Positions 1-10,600 of a stretch of DNA of 64,000 nucleotides are shown here, piece after piece (position 1 is the first letter of the stretch; each line of letters begins with the position of its first letter). Source of the stretch: Proteles cristata cristata. Its lineage: Eukaryota > Chordata > Mammalia > Carnivora > Hyaenidae. Where the stretch lies: assembly GCA_017311185.1 (NCBI GenBank), contig JAESUZ010004801.1, forward strand, positions 1 through 64,000, given 5' to 3'. A program made the position numbers and the translations under genes. A model generated the notes under the pieces. It saw only the letters and a list, made by a program, of their open reading frames with translations, was not told where the DNA came from and made no database searches.

Positions 1-128
1 GTGTGTGTGCAGGGATGCAGTGTACATGTGAGGAGTGCGGTGGGGGATGCCGTGTGTGTGTGCAGGGATGCAGTGTACATGTGAGGAGTGCGGTGGGGGA
101 TGCCGTGTGTGTGTGCAGGGATGCAGTG
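1..128. repeat. 53-bp minisatellite, cut by window edge
   Basis: The block CAGGGATGCAGTG recurs at 10, 63 and 116, so the period is exactly 53 bases. Each unit joins a GT-rich stretch to a G-rich stretch (GGAGTGCGGTGGGGGATGCC). Units one and two are almost identical; the third diverges after about 12 bases. The array probably extends left of the window. The short reading frames across it are products of the repeat. Confidence 0.9.
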
Positions 129-1690
129 AGCGTGTGGGGATTCTTCCCAAATGGGATGTACCTGAAATCTGTGGCCTCTCTAATTTTAGCTCAACTGAAG
201 GCAGGGAGACTGCTAACTCAGAAAGCTCTGGGACCAATCAAGGCCCACAGACGGCCTGCTCACGAGGGCAAGTCATGTCCTCATTTTATCCACCTCTGCA
301 GCCCCACGGTCCCGCCTCCCACTGCCTGACAATTTATGAAGCTGGGTTCAAGGAAAATTAATAAATGGTACAGGCTACTTAATGGTTAAAATGGGATGAA
401 GACACAAACTACTACTGACTACCCGTCACTACAGTTAAGGTGGACTTCTTCAACTTCATGCACAGAGGCAAGCTAGCCAGTCCCCTTTTTAGAGACCACT
501 CCTCAACACACACACACTCCTTTTGGTTTCCTGTGCAGTAACATCTGGATATTCAAAGAGCCAAGCAAAACTCTAAGTGCTTCTTTTACAAAGTAAAAAC
601 TCAGCCCTGAAGTTGAACTTCATGGCAAACGTTTCTGGTATTTCCAAAAGTATTCTTCCCCAATTTACTTCCAACATCCTACTTCATCAGATAAGTAAGT
701 GTAATCAAACAATTTCTAAATTATTTTAGTTCAAGACATGATTTCCAAAACTAAGAGTGTTTTATTGGGGGGAGGGGAATATTGAAAGGCAACCAAACAT
801 AAGGGATTGACACCATTTTGCTTTGCCAAAGAAGAGAAAATACATGAAATCTACTGCCACCATCATCTCCAAAAACATACAATTTAGCCTGGAAAATTAG
901 TGTAATTTTATAGAAAAACATCACCACCTTGTTGTTTTATCAATTCACTGCAGGGTGAAAACCTGAGCACTTGTTTGGGAACTTCTCACTAAAGAGTTTA
1001 CTTGACATACGCTGCCAAAGAAACGTTCCCTAAAAGCGTTTTCCTTTATAATTCTTCGTAAGACTTTCCTTGTATAAGCCTGCTGGGACGGTGACTGCCC
1101 CTGGGAGTCAGGAAGCGCATTGGTACCCACCTCTTCCCACTTCTTTGTGTCTCTAACTCCCCCCACAGATGCTCTCACCCTTCTCTTTGGGGCTCTCCTT
1201 ATTTACTCCCCGGCAGGCACTCCCAGAATCACATACCCACGAGGTGTCTAAGCAAAGGCACTGGAGGGTTAGAGTTCTCAGTCTGGCGGCTGCCTTGGGA
1301 TCCTTCAAGGATCATCCGCTCCAAATACCCCAAGGAGTAAGAGGTACAAAAAGCATAATCAAAGCCACACCAAAGGACAACCTCACAGCCTTCAATCAAC
1401 GGAAGTCAAAAGTTCCAGAGCAGAGAATTCAAAGCTGCATAAAATGTTTTTTATCAGACACCCATATGTGGCAAGATAAGCTCTTTGTGAAACTTTCCAA
1501 ATACACTGTTAGTGGTTGGGTACTTAACAAGGATTAGTAACAACACACACAGCAAAGTGATTAGTGGTATGATCCTAAGCCTCGGCTGAATAGTACTGTC
1601 AAACTTATCTACTTTACCTAAAAGAAAATTAAGGGACAGACAATTATACGATTAGATGGGCTAAGGACCAAGCAGAAAAAAGAAACATAA
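129..1690. other. Unassigned AT-rich sequence, probable intron
   Basis: No exon with convincing splice sites and no clear repeat was recognised here. Short frames on both strands (such as 945-1178 minus and 1169-1537 plus) match nothing I know. The position downstream of the minus-strand first exon at 16.4 kb suggests intron. Confidence 0.4.
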
Positions 1691-1699
1691 TAGATCAAA

Positions 1700-1976
1700 A
1701 TGACTTTTTTCCCCAACTTTATTTATTGAGGAATAATTGACAAAATTGTGTATATTAAAATTATACAACATGACGATTTTATACACACACACATACACAG
1801 TGGAATAATTACCAAAATCAAGATAATTAATACACCCACCATCTAACATAGAGTCTTTTTTTGTTCTGTAGTGAGAATGTTTAATATCTACTCTCAGCAA
1901 CTTTCAAATATATATAATACTGTATTATTAGGTCATCTTTGGGAAGATGTCAATTCAGGCCATTTGCCCATTTAAA
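1700..1976 (-). mobile_element. Old L1 fragment, antisense to plus strand
   Basis: The stretch beginning TTTATTGAGGAATAATTGAC and continuing through ACCAAAATCAAGATAATTAA matches the remembered reverse complement of mammalian L1 3' sequence. The end (about 1950-1976, TCAGGCCATTTGCCCATTT) resembles reverse-complement ORF2. It is diverged, and a SINE interrupts or ends it at 1977. Confidence 0.6.
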
Positions 1977-2207
1977 GTAATTTTTTTTAATTTTTATTTT
2001 AATGTTTTATTTATTTCTAGGAGAGAGAGAGGACAGACAGCGTGAGCAGGGGAGGGTCAGAGAGAGGAGTCACAGACTCCAAAACAGGCTCCAGGCTCTG
2101 AGCTGGCAGTCAGCACAGAGCCCGATGCGGGGCTCAAACCCACAAACCGCGAGATCATGACCCAAGCGAAAGTCGGACGCTTAACCGACTAAGCCACCCA
2201 GGCGCCC
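1977..2207 (-). mobile_element. SINEC (CAN-SINE), young-type copy
   Basis: Reads from a T-rich tail to GCCACCCAGGCGCCC. It carries the marker AGCTGGCAGTCAGCAC and the TTTCTAGGAGAG tail junction shared with the copies at 3.0, 7.2, 13.2 and 38.1 kb. Imperfect flanking TAAAGTAATTTT/TAAAATAATTTT are the probable target duplication. Confidence 0.93.
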
Positions 2208-2215
2208 TTAAAATA

Positions 2216-2423
2216 ATTTTTTTTTTAATGTCTTATTTGTTTCTGAGAGGAGACAGCATGAGGCAGCAGAGGGGCAGAGAGAGAGGGAGACACAGAATCC
2301 GAAGCAGGCTCCAGGCTCTGAGCTGTCAGCACAGAGCCCGATGAGGGGCTTGAACCCATGAACTGTGAGATCATGACCTGAGCCGAAGTCGGACGCTTAA
2401 CCAACTGAACCACCTAGGCACCG
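2216..2423 (-). mobile_element. SINEC, standard type, in tandem with the preceding copy
   Basis: Lies eight bases after the preceding copy in the same orientation. It has the ordinary AGCTGTCAGCACAGAGCC form, and its head has drifted (GCCACCTAGGCACCG). Confidence 0.92.
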
Positions 2424-2576
2424 CTACCATTTTCTTCCCAAACTCCTGTGGCTCAGTGTCCTACGACTTCAGGCCTTCTCAGTTTGAGAAATGGGTGCAG
2501 GCGAAATGTATGGAGCTCCCTACTTCCCTGCCATCTTTCCTCCCAGTCTAAAATGACTTTTATTTAAAGCTGCCTA

Positions 2577-2800
2577 GGGGTGCCTGGGTGGCTCAGTCGG
2601 TTAAGCGTCCGACTTCAGTTCAGGTCATGATCTCACTGTTTGTGGGCTCGAGCCCCGCGTCGGGCTCTGTGCTGACAGCCAGCTCAGAGCCTGGAGCCTG
2701 TTTCAGACTCTGTGTCTCCCTCTCTCTCTGACCCTCTCCTGCTCACATTGTCTCTCTCTCTCAGAAATAAATAAAAGACATTAAAAAAAATTTTTTTTAA
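2577..2800 (+). mobile_element. SINEC, plus orientation
   Basis: Head GGGGTGCCTGGGTGGCTCAG at 2577, then the tRNA-like body, a CT-rich tail and an A/T run ending near 2800. The body has GTGCTGACAGCCAGCTCAG, close to the young-type marker. No clear target duplication was seen. Confidence 0.93.
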
Positions 2801-3001
2801 CCAGATTGAGCTAAAAAGAATGCCCTTAACGTCGTTGTTTATAATAGCGAAAGAAATGGAAACACCCTAAAAGTCCAAGAAAGGACTGGTTACATAAACT
2901 GAGAGCACAAACAGCCTCTCGGAATAGAAACATCAGTGAACATTTCGATGGGAGTCAGCATCCAGTTTGCTACACAACAGAAGTTCCTACTGGTAGACTG
3001 A
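2801..3001 (+). mobile_element. Old L1/HAL1 3' fragment
   Basis: TTTATAATAGCGAAAGAAAT and the following GGAAACACCCTAAAAGTCCA resemble the conserved L1 ORF2 3' segment. No intact frame remains. Confidence 0.55.
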
Positions 3002-3015
3002 GATTATGGAATTTT

Positions 3016-3243
3016 TTTTTTTAATTTTTAATGCTTTATTTATTTCTAGGAGAGAGAGAGAGAGAGAGACAGCGTGAGCAGGGGAGGGTCAGTGAGAGAG
3101 GGAGTCACAGACTCTGAAAGAGGCTCCAGGCTCCGAGCTGGCAGTCAGCACAGAGCCCGACGCGGGGCTCGAACCCACGAACCGCGAGATCATGACCTAA
3201 GTGAAAGTCTGACGTTTAACCGACTAAGCCACCCAGGCGCCCC
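3016..3243 (-). mobile_element. SINEC, young-type copy with perfect target duplication
   Basis: GATTATGGAATTTTT occurs at 3002-3016 and again at 3244-3258 with no mismatch, bracketing the element. The head is intact (GCCACCCAGGCGCCCC) and the AGCTGGCAGTCAGCAC marker is present. Confidence 0.96.
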
Positions 3244-3258
3244 GATTATGGAATTTTT

Positions 3259-4145
3259 ATGGAATAAAAATTACTACATCCCACTTTGTTTTTACTCCTG
3301 GTGAATCTGTCAGAGTCCCACAGAAGCCAGCAGCTTCCTCTGGATGTACATCATCACAGACAGCACATCAAGTTTAACACCAACAGGAGTCAAGACCTTC
3401 CCTCTTTCGCTGGTTGTAAGGCTTACATTTCCCACATTTTAACATCTCTGGTATTACACTACCTCCTACAATGATATAAAAAGCACTGTGTCATAGTTTA
3501 ATTGCAGTATTTTTTCCCTTGTGATATATAAAATTATACTGCATCTGACAATCAATGGCGTCTTATGTTTGATGAAAAACTATTTAGAAGTTCGTTTCAA
3601 TAAATTAAGTGAATAGGCAACCCAAAATGAAGTCTATCCCAAGAGCAAAAGCACCAAAATAAATATAAGCTAAAGCAATTTTTTAAAAAGAAAAAAAAAT
3701 TTTCTTTAGAGTTTTTTAGAGCCTATACAAGTTATGTCCACATATTCACAATGAAATAAGCTACTTCAAGTGATTTGATGCAAATAAAGATACTCAATGT
3801 TATAAATAAAACAAAGTGAGCTGGGCACGTACACGTATCACTTATGAAAACTGTTCAGTTTCATCAGCGCTCTGTGCTCCTGGATGAGAGCAGTGAGTAA
3901 GAAATCCTCCACCCTTTTGTGCTCCAAGAAATGGCTAACCTGAGGGGCCACAATGTCCTTGAAGATCAGAGACCCACCTCCCCCTTCCTCCATGGTTTTC
4001 GTGTTTCATGAAACAAGCTCTCACTCTCCACTAACGAATGCAACTAACTGCAACTGCCTGAAAACTATGTTCCTCATTGTTTAAGAAAGCAAAAGTTTCT
4101 CGTGCAGGAAAGGTCCTTTACAATCATGTTACGCCCATGTTCACT
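3259..4145. other. Unassigned intronic sequence
   Basis: AT-rich sequence with homopolymer runs. No gene, RNA or repeat family could be supported. Confidence 0.4.
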
Positions 4146-4321
4146 TTTTTTTAAGCTTATTTATTTATTTGGGGGGTGGAGGGAGAGGGTGCATGCAAGC
4201 AAGCTGGGGAGGGGCAGAGAGGGAAAGAAAGAATCCCAAGCAGTCTCTGCCCAGCACGGGGCTCAACCTCACAAACCTTGAGATCATGACCTGAGCTTTA
4301 ACTGAGTCACCCAGGTACCCC
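4146..4321 (-). mobile_element. SINEC, older diverged copy
   Basis: Short copy with GAGATCATGACCTGAGC and a degraded head (GTCACCCAGGTACCCC). Flanks resembling CCATGTTCACTTT and CCTACGTTTACTTT suggest a diverged target duplication. Confidence 0.85.
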
Positions 4322-4828
4322 CTACGTTTACTTTTAAAATCTTTATTGTTACTTTGGTTAAATATATATTCAAGCATCCCTTCTTGGTAAGCCATAATCC
4401 TATCTTAACTAAAGTGTTCAAAACTCCTGACAACTTTCTATACTTGTCTTCCCAAAATTAAATCCTAAATAGTATATTTTTTTACACCTAAAACTGTCTT
4501 TGAGATTTCCCACAGGGGCCCCAGAAAATCACAAAGGATTGGTTTTTTCGTCTTGTAAAGGGAGAGGTGCTAAACATAAAAAGATGTATTTGATGTATTA
4601 CTATATTGATAAGCTACCCAATCAGAGGAGATGCTTAGGTTAAACTTGTCTGGGTAAGATGTGATAAGTATCTCAAAAAGGGCTTGCTGCATGAGAAGTT
4701 CTACGGAATCATCAACGCCCTAAATGGGCATGCCACACTTACATCAGAGTGCCGGACCTCCTTTGCTGGATATTAGACAAGAGCCATATTCAGGCATGAT
4801 TCAGGTAAGTTTTTTATATTGTTCACTC
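4322..4828. other. Unassigned intronic sequence
   Basis: No recognisable feature was seen. Confidence 0.4.
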
Positions 4829-4840
4829 AGTCCCAAGTTC

Positions 4841-5060
4841 CTTTTTTTTTTTATTTTTTAAATGTTTATTTTTGAGAGATGGACAGAGAAAGAGCAGGCT
4901 TGGGGGAGGGGCAGAGAAAGAGGGAGACACAGAATTTCAAACAGGCTCCAGGCTCTGAGCTGTCAGCACAGAGCCCGATGTGAGCTCAAACTCACAGACC
5001 ATGAGATCATGACCTGAGCCAAACTCAGACGCTTAACCAATTGAGCCACCCAGGTGCCCC
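4841..5060 (-). mobile_element. SINEC, standard type
   Basis: Flanked by AGTCCCAAGTTC (4829-4840) and AGTCCAAAGTTC (5061-5072), a target duplication with one mismatch. Head GCCACCCAGGTGCCCC. Confidence 0.95.
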
Positions 5061-5100
5061 AGTCCAAAGTTCTTTACTTTGAATCTAGGATTATCTGGGC

Positions 5101-5150
5101 CAGTGGTTCTCAAGTGGCAATTCATTATCACTTTACGTATGGAATTTTAT
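5101..5150 (+). mobile_element. Possible hAT-Charlie MITE terminus
   Basis: CAGTGGTTCTCAA is the standard terminal sequence of many nonautonomous hAT-Charlie elements. The other end is not evident, so this is only a remnant or a chance match. Confidence 0.35.
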
Positions 5151-5985
5151 AATACACATAGATGTTTAAGACCTGTTCCAGATTTACAGAATCTCTTTAC
5201 TTGATATTATTGATATATTCTTGGTATATTTTAACTGTATATTTAGTATATTGTTGGTATATTATCATATCAGGACCATTATATGTAAAGATCTTTTTTC
5301 TCTATGAAGATTTTTTCCATTTTCATAAATCAGACAGAATACCCACTCTTTCTTGATAGTAGAGTTAATCATTGTGTTTATAAATATTTTATCTGGAGAT
5401 TTTTGGACTGACTTTTACCTTGTTTTGTATGTCACAGAAACAACCAAATTTTTTTATCCCCTGCCTCAATCTTATCACAAATCCTCACTGGATCTTATAC
5501 TTTTGAAATTTAGCAGTGATAAATTAACCAGTCATGTCAAGTTTCCCGTCACCTACAGATAGGCTTTTGTTGTGTTCTGCTGTTTCCTGGGGAGCACCTG
5601 CAGTCAGCTGCAGGCTAGAGTGCCCATCTTCAACAAAGAAGGGCTGTTCCCAAAGCCTGGGGAAGGGACGATGCTAGCGACTTTGGGTCCAGGCTTCCAA
5701 TGGCATGTTTAAACAGCTCTAAGACCATTCCAGTGGACTGAGTCAGGATTTCTCGAACTCCAGTAGAGAAGATGGATTCATAAAACTACTAAGTAAACAT
5801 CAACTAGAATGAGAACTGCCTAGGACTAAACTCAATGATGAAGGATGACTACAGCTTTTGTTTGGAAGACGGTTAGTGTACTGATGTTTCATTGTGCCAA
5901 TCTAGAAGAAACCCCTTTTCTCTTAAGCTATCCCTAACTCATAACAATTTTATAGACTACGCTTTTATAACTAAGATCACCCAGT
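5151..5985. other. Unassigned intronic sequence
   Basis: AT-rich sequence with two short plus frames (5162-5356, 5353-5562) that are low-complexity and unlike known proteins. Confidence 0.4.
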
Positions 5986-5989
5986 GCAT

Positions 5990-6199
5990 TTCATCTTCCA
6001 CATCGGTATACATACAACTGAGTATCTTCTGAAAAGCAATGTGGCAACGTCTCAAGAGTGTTAAAACTCTAAATATCTTACGACCTACTAATCGATCTTA
6101 AAGAAATAGTCTAAAATACTGAAAGGTTTACATAAAGATTTTTATCAAGTAATTAACAAGAAGTAGAAACACGTATTATAAAATAATTCAAGAATAATT
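5990..6199 (+). mobile_element. Old L1/HAL1 fragment, left part
   Basis: AAGCAATGTGGCAACGTCTC and the following sequence resemble the L1/HAL1 ORF2 3' segment. The SINE at 6200 interrupts it; probable continuation at 6384-6750. Confidence 0.5.
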
Positions 6200-6383
6200 G
6201 GGGCACCTGGGTGGCTCAGTCAGTTAAGCAACTGACTTCAGCTCAGGTCATGATCTCACAGTTCATGCGTTTGAGCCCCACATAGGGGTCTGTGCTGACA
6301 GTTCAGAGCCTGGAGCCTGCTTCAGATTCTGTGTCTCCCTCTTTCTCTCTGTCCCTCAAAAATAAGATAAAATATTTTTAAAA
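6200..6383 (+). mobile_element. SINEC inside old L1/HAL1
   Basis: Head GGGGCACCTGGGTGGCTCAG, body with GAGCCTGGAGCCTGCTTCAG, A-rich end near 6383. Confidence 0.93.
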
Positions 6384-6563
6384 AGGCTTTTAATTAAAAA
6401 AAAAATTAGTTAAATTATAGCATATATATAAAGAGGAATACTCTTTATCATTAAATATGTTTACAAGACAGGAGAGTGCTAATGATATGGTAGCTTTTGA
6501 AAATAAACTATGGAAAAAACACGTATGTGTGGTAGGTTTTGAAAATAAACTGTATGGAGAAAA
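6384..6563 (+). mobile_element. Old L1/HAL1 fragment, right part
   Basis: Continues the style of the fragment at 5990-6199 (TATAAAGAGGAATACTC, AAATAAACTATGG). It is also internally repetitive: a TTTTGAAAATAAACT motif occurs twice (near 6496 and 6538). Confidence 0.4.
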
Positions 6564-6607
6564 ACATGTGTGTGCGCACACACACACACACACACATACA
6601 CATACAC
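6564..6607. repeat. (CA)n tract with 44-nt perfect purine-pyrimidine alternation
   Basis: Reads ACATGTGTGTGCGCACAC and continues as CA repeats to 6607 without a break in alternation. TGTGTGCGCACACA at its left end is self-complementary. Confidence 0.9.
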
Positions 6608-6822
6608 CACATAGATAAACCTAAGAAATAAATACGCCAAAATGTTAATGGTGAGTATATTTAGGTGGTAAGACTATGATTGGTTATTTTCTTCTTTATA
6701 CTAGCTGATTAAGTTAGTTTTATTAATCAAATTTGTGTGTTTTTCTGAGGAAGCAGGTAGATCAATCTGAAAAATATTACTTTTGAATACAGCATACAAC
6801 ATTCTAAAAAATGAACAGTACT

Positions 6823-7018
6823 GGAGGCGCCTGAGTGGCTCAGTCAGTCAAGCATCTGACTCTTGATTTCTGCTCAGGTCATGATCTCACAGTGCATGAG
6901 TTCGAACCCCACACTGGGCTCTCTGCTGACAGTGAGGAGCCTTGCTTGGGATTCTCTCTCTCACCCTCTCTCTGTCCCTCCCTACCTCTCTAAATAAACT
7001 TAAAAGAAGAAAAAAAAA
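6823..7018 (+). mobile_element. SINEC, older variant
   Basis: Head GGAGGCGCCTGAGTGGCTCAG, with CTTGATTTCTGCTCAGG and a shorter body (GACAGTGAGGAGCC). Flanks TGAACAGTACTG and AGAACAATACTG form a near-perfect target duplication. Confidence 0.92.
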
Positions 7019-7225
7019 AGAACAATACTGACCTAAATTGTAAAGACATGTCCAGTTAAATAAACAACGAAAAAGAACTTCCAAAAAGAAGACTGAGCTG
7101 TGCCTACTAACCTAAACAAGTCATTCAATCAGGATCAAAAAATTTCTGATTCCAAGAGCATGGTTTATGACCCTCTGAGGGACAGAATCCCAAACACCTT
7201 TAAGAATAATATGCAAAATAAATCA

Positions 7226-7446
7226 TGGGGCGCCTGGGTGGCTTAGTCGGTTAAGCGTCCGACTTTTGCTTAGGTCATGATCTCGCGGTTCGTGGGTTCG
7301 AGCCCCGCGTCGGGCTCTGTGCTGACTGCCAGCTCAGAGCCTGGAGCCTGTTTCAGCCTGTGACTCCCTCTCTCTCTGACCCTCCCCTGCTCATGCTGTC
7401 TCTCTCTCTCTCTCCTAAAAATAAAATAAAAACATTAAAAAAAAAA
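7226..7446 (+). mobile_element. SINEC, young-type copy with 24-bp perfect flanks
   Basis: The 24 bases at 7202-7225 recur exactly at 7447-7470; part of this match may be A-tail. Internal GTGCTGACTGCCAGCTCAG is the young-type marker. The tRNA-like B-box GGTTCGTGGGTTCGAGCCC is intact. Confidence 0.96.
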
Positions 7447-7714
7447 AAGAATAATATGCAAAATAAATCAAATAATTGAAGCAAAAAAAAAAAAGGAATT
7501 TTGAAAAATCAGGTCCCCAAATCCTTTTTCTCCCTTCTATGACTTCTGCAGACATAGAAAAAACAAATGTTTCTTAGATAATGCAGATGACTGCAGCTAT
7601 TTTTAAAAGTAGCTAGTCTCTACGCTATTTGCATGGCTTTTTAAGAAAATTAATTAAATGGACTTCCCCTTTTTTCATTTTAAACCAAAAAGGAAGAAAA
7701 GAGAACTGTAACCA

Positions 7715-7935
7715 TGATAACTAGTATTTACTGAGTACTTTATATATAAAAGGCCATTATTTCATTGAATCTTAACGTAGCACGTAGGTGCTACTATTAC
7801 TTCTGTTTTTCAAATGAGGAACTAAGTGTGAAGGAGGTTACATAACATCCCAAAGCAGACAGCTGACAGTCAAAGGTAAGATTGGAAGCCTATCTTCCTT
7901 ACACCAAACCCACACTCTAACCAATAAGTTCACTG
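7715..7935 (-). mobile_element. MIR, antisense
   Basis: ACTGAGTACTTTATATA, TTTCATTGAATCTTAAC and CAAATGAGGAACTAAG follow the order of a reverse-complemented MIR. Confidence 0.75.
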
Positions 7936-7939
7936 TCGC

Positions 7940-8255
7940 CTGCACACCGCTCAGGTATCCACTGAGACCTACCAACCCGCAGACGCAGTACCAGGAATGG
8001 GGACACGGAAGTGAACAAAGCCGCGCCCCTGCCTGCACGGCATTTAGAAGGCAACACAAGAAGCAACGCTTCTCACAAGTGCCTCGTTATAAACGGTGAC
8101 ACGCGCTGCGGTGGCCGAGTACAGGGGCTACGCAGACTGATAACAAAAGAACCTAATTTCATCGAGGGGGCAGGAGGAGGAGCCCAAGGAAAGGTTGGCT
8201 CTGAAGTAAGTAATGCTTAAGAGAAGACCCCGCACGGGAGGAATAAGTAACAGAG
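7940..8255 (-). mobile_element. L2 3' fragment, antisense
   Basis: TACCAGGAATGGGGACACGG, AGTGAACAAAGCCGCGCCCC and TGCCTGCACGGCATTTAGAA follow the reverse-complement L2 3' order (spaced as in the consensus GGGGATACAGCAGTGAACAA, CCCTGCCCTCATGGAG). CpG content is higher than usual for L2. Confidence 0.6.
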
Positions 8256-8330
8256 TAAAGCAGGGCGAAAGACAACTCTCCAGGTCATCCATCGTCTTTT
8301 AAAAATACACTTTGCTGTTTGGAAAATTGC

Positions 8331-8382
8331 TGTGTACGTACATACGTACACACACACACACACACACGCACACATGCATGCA
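8331..8382. repeat. Alternating purine-pyrimidine tract, 52 nt
   Basis: TGTGTACGTACATACGTACA, then CA repeats, then CGCACACATGCATGCA. Alternation is unbroken over all 52 bases. Confidence 0.9.
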
Positions 8383-8779
8383 GGGGAAACAGAGCTTTCC
8401 ATTTAGGGACCACTCTATTTGAAAAAAATTAAATAGAGATCAGTGTTTTAGAGAAAAATATATAAAATATCTAAGGTATTCATATATTCCAACTTCAATT
8501 TTGCTCTAAAATTAACCCTAAATTCTAAACTTCCCACAATCTTTAAAGACAACCAACCAGGAGAACAGCCCTGAAAGGCAAGGTAAGATGCACTGTGGCT
8601 CTTGCCTTCAGGAAACTGTGCTGTTTTCAAGGAAGAAACGTTCAGATCCTAACCTTGCCCGGCTCCTTCACAACTATCACTCAGTGCATAAGCACTGGGC
8701 TGCTCTCCTGACTCAACCTCAAGAGACAAGGGATAAAGTACAATAGCAGCTTTTTTAAATTTTTGGTAGAGCCATGTTT

Positions 8780-9000
8780 TTCAAAGTGAGGGTCACAACC
8801 CATTGGTGGGTAATAAAATCAATGTAATGGATCATGGTGAACAGCTGTTAATAAAACAGAACTATCAGAGTGTATCATATATTATAAAGTCAAACATTAC
8901 TTGATAAAATTTTATTTCACTTATATAATATACACATACTGTTGTAAAATTTTATTCCTTGCTGTAGGTTACAGTCACAGCCAGAGTTTCAAGATCACTA
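8780..9000 (+). mobile_element. hAT-Charlie nonautonomous element (MER58-like)
   Basis: TTTTTCAAAGTGAGGGTCAC, AACCCATTGGTGGGTAATAA and ATCAATGTAATGGATCATGG resemble the MER1/MER58 style of hAT MITE. The far end (CAGAGTTTCAAGATCACT) is consistent with an inverted terminus. Subfamily is from memory. Confidence 0.55.
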
Positions 9001-9379
9001 TCCCAGAACAGAAATGATGATCTTACTGTCTGCTCAATCTAGAGACTGAGCACACAAAAGAACAGCAAGATAACTAAAAAGGTTTGAGCAGTGGTTCCTT
9101 TTTATTCTGTGAATTTAAAGTTTCATGAGGGATTAAAAAACAAAAAGGTGTATACAGTGAGTTTGAGGGAATTTGGGGGGGTGAGTGCACTTTTTCCTGA
9201 AAATGAATCTTTCATCACTGCTGTATCCTGTAAAGTCTAATTAACCCGGAAAATACAGTATTCCCCAGCTGCCGAGTAACAGGTCACGTGGGCGTGAGCA
9301 GCTGCTGGGCTAGGCGGCCAGGGGGCTGAAGAGCACGTTTAGCTTTGGACCCTAACCAGGTGTGACATAAAAGGAAGGG

Positions 9380-9520
9380 AAGCAAGAGACTGGAGACCTG
9401 GATCCTAAACTGTGACCCTGGGGAGGCAGCAGCCTAAGTCTCTTTTCTCATCTCTAAAATAAAGAGCATGGCTCCAAATTCCCTTCCAACTCCAATTCTT
9501 GAAATTCTACAAGCAACGGC
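9380..9520 (+). mobile_element. MIR fragment, sense
   Basis: ACCTGGATCCTAAACTGTGA, CTTTTCTCATCTCTAAAATA and CCCTTCCAACTCCAA follow the order of a MIR 3' half. Confidence 0.55.
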
Positions 9521-10358
9521 TGAGAGGTAGAACTACATAAATATTAACAGTCCTACTGCCCATACGACCTGCACCAAAAGTGCTTAATTCCTTATCTGAA
9601 TAAGAACTAAAGAAAATCAAGTTACACCTGCATTTTTATGTTCCTACATAAAAAGACTTTAGGATTCTTAATGGCACAATAAAAATAATGCGTGTATTAA
9701 ATTTCCTTCCAAAATATTCCCACTGACAGAGTAAAAAGGTTGACAATTTCTATTAGTTTTCCATCTCTCAGCTAGCTGTCCTCCAAGAAGCCTATTCAGA
9801 ACATTCTACAGTTCAGCAGTGTCCTCAGAAAGCCTGCTCACAGGCATGAAAAGCTTCCACTGAAAACATCAAATCTGCTCAGCTTTAAAGCTTAGTATCC
9901 ACTTTTCTCCACAGAAGGTTTATTTCTTCTGAAATTATACTGAAATCAAATCCACTTATGAAATGCTTTTGACAGAATGCCTAATATACTCTTAATAGCT
10001 TTCCCTGCTGCTTTATAAACATTTGCCATCCAAATGATCCAAGGGACTAATACTTCTACTGATGTCTGCAAAATATGTCAAATGAATGCTCTTATAGCTA
10101 AGAAGCAAACTCGCCTATGCTGTTAGTGAATAAACACCTACGGCAAATTGCACTCCATTACATGAGCCTGAGGTCTGTGAGAAAGTACCTACCACACCTA
10201 CCAAAGAATAATGCTCCTTTTAAAATACAGTGGTCGTGCATAGGCCGCTGAGAAAGGGGGAAGCATTCTAACATAACGCACATGATGAAGATAGTTATAT
10301 ATTCTAAACAGCTCCATAATTATGGAAACTATCATAAAAGCAAGCACTTTGTGTTTGT
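9521..10358. other. Unassigned intronic sequence
   Basis: No gene, RNA or repeat family recognised. Confidence 0.4.
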
Positions 10359-10373
10359 CACTGCTCATGCTAT

Positions 10374-10585
10374 ATTTTTTTTAATGTTTATTTAGTTTTG
10401 AAATAGAGACAGAGCATGAGCAGGGCAGTGGCAGAGAGCGAGAAAGACACAGAATCTGAGGGAGGCTCCAGGCTCTCTGGGCTGTGAGCAGAGCTCAACG
10501 TGGGACTCCAACCTATGAACCATGAGATCATGACCTGAGCCAAAGTCAGACGCTCAACCGACTGAGTCGCCCAACCCAGGTGCCC
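10374..10585 (-). mobile_element. SINEC, standard type
   Basis: Flanked by CACTGCTCATGCTAT (10359-10373) and CACTGCTCATGTTAT (10586-10600), one mismatch. The head has a small local duplication (GCCCAACCCAGG). Confidence 0.95.
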
Positions 10586-10600
10586 CACTGCTCATGTTAT

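Noticed and set aside
945..1178. Minus frame with a GTGGGT donor-like site inside
   Set aside because: Checked as a possible exon. The polypyrimidine tract and acceptor are not convincing and the peptide is unlike known families.
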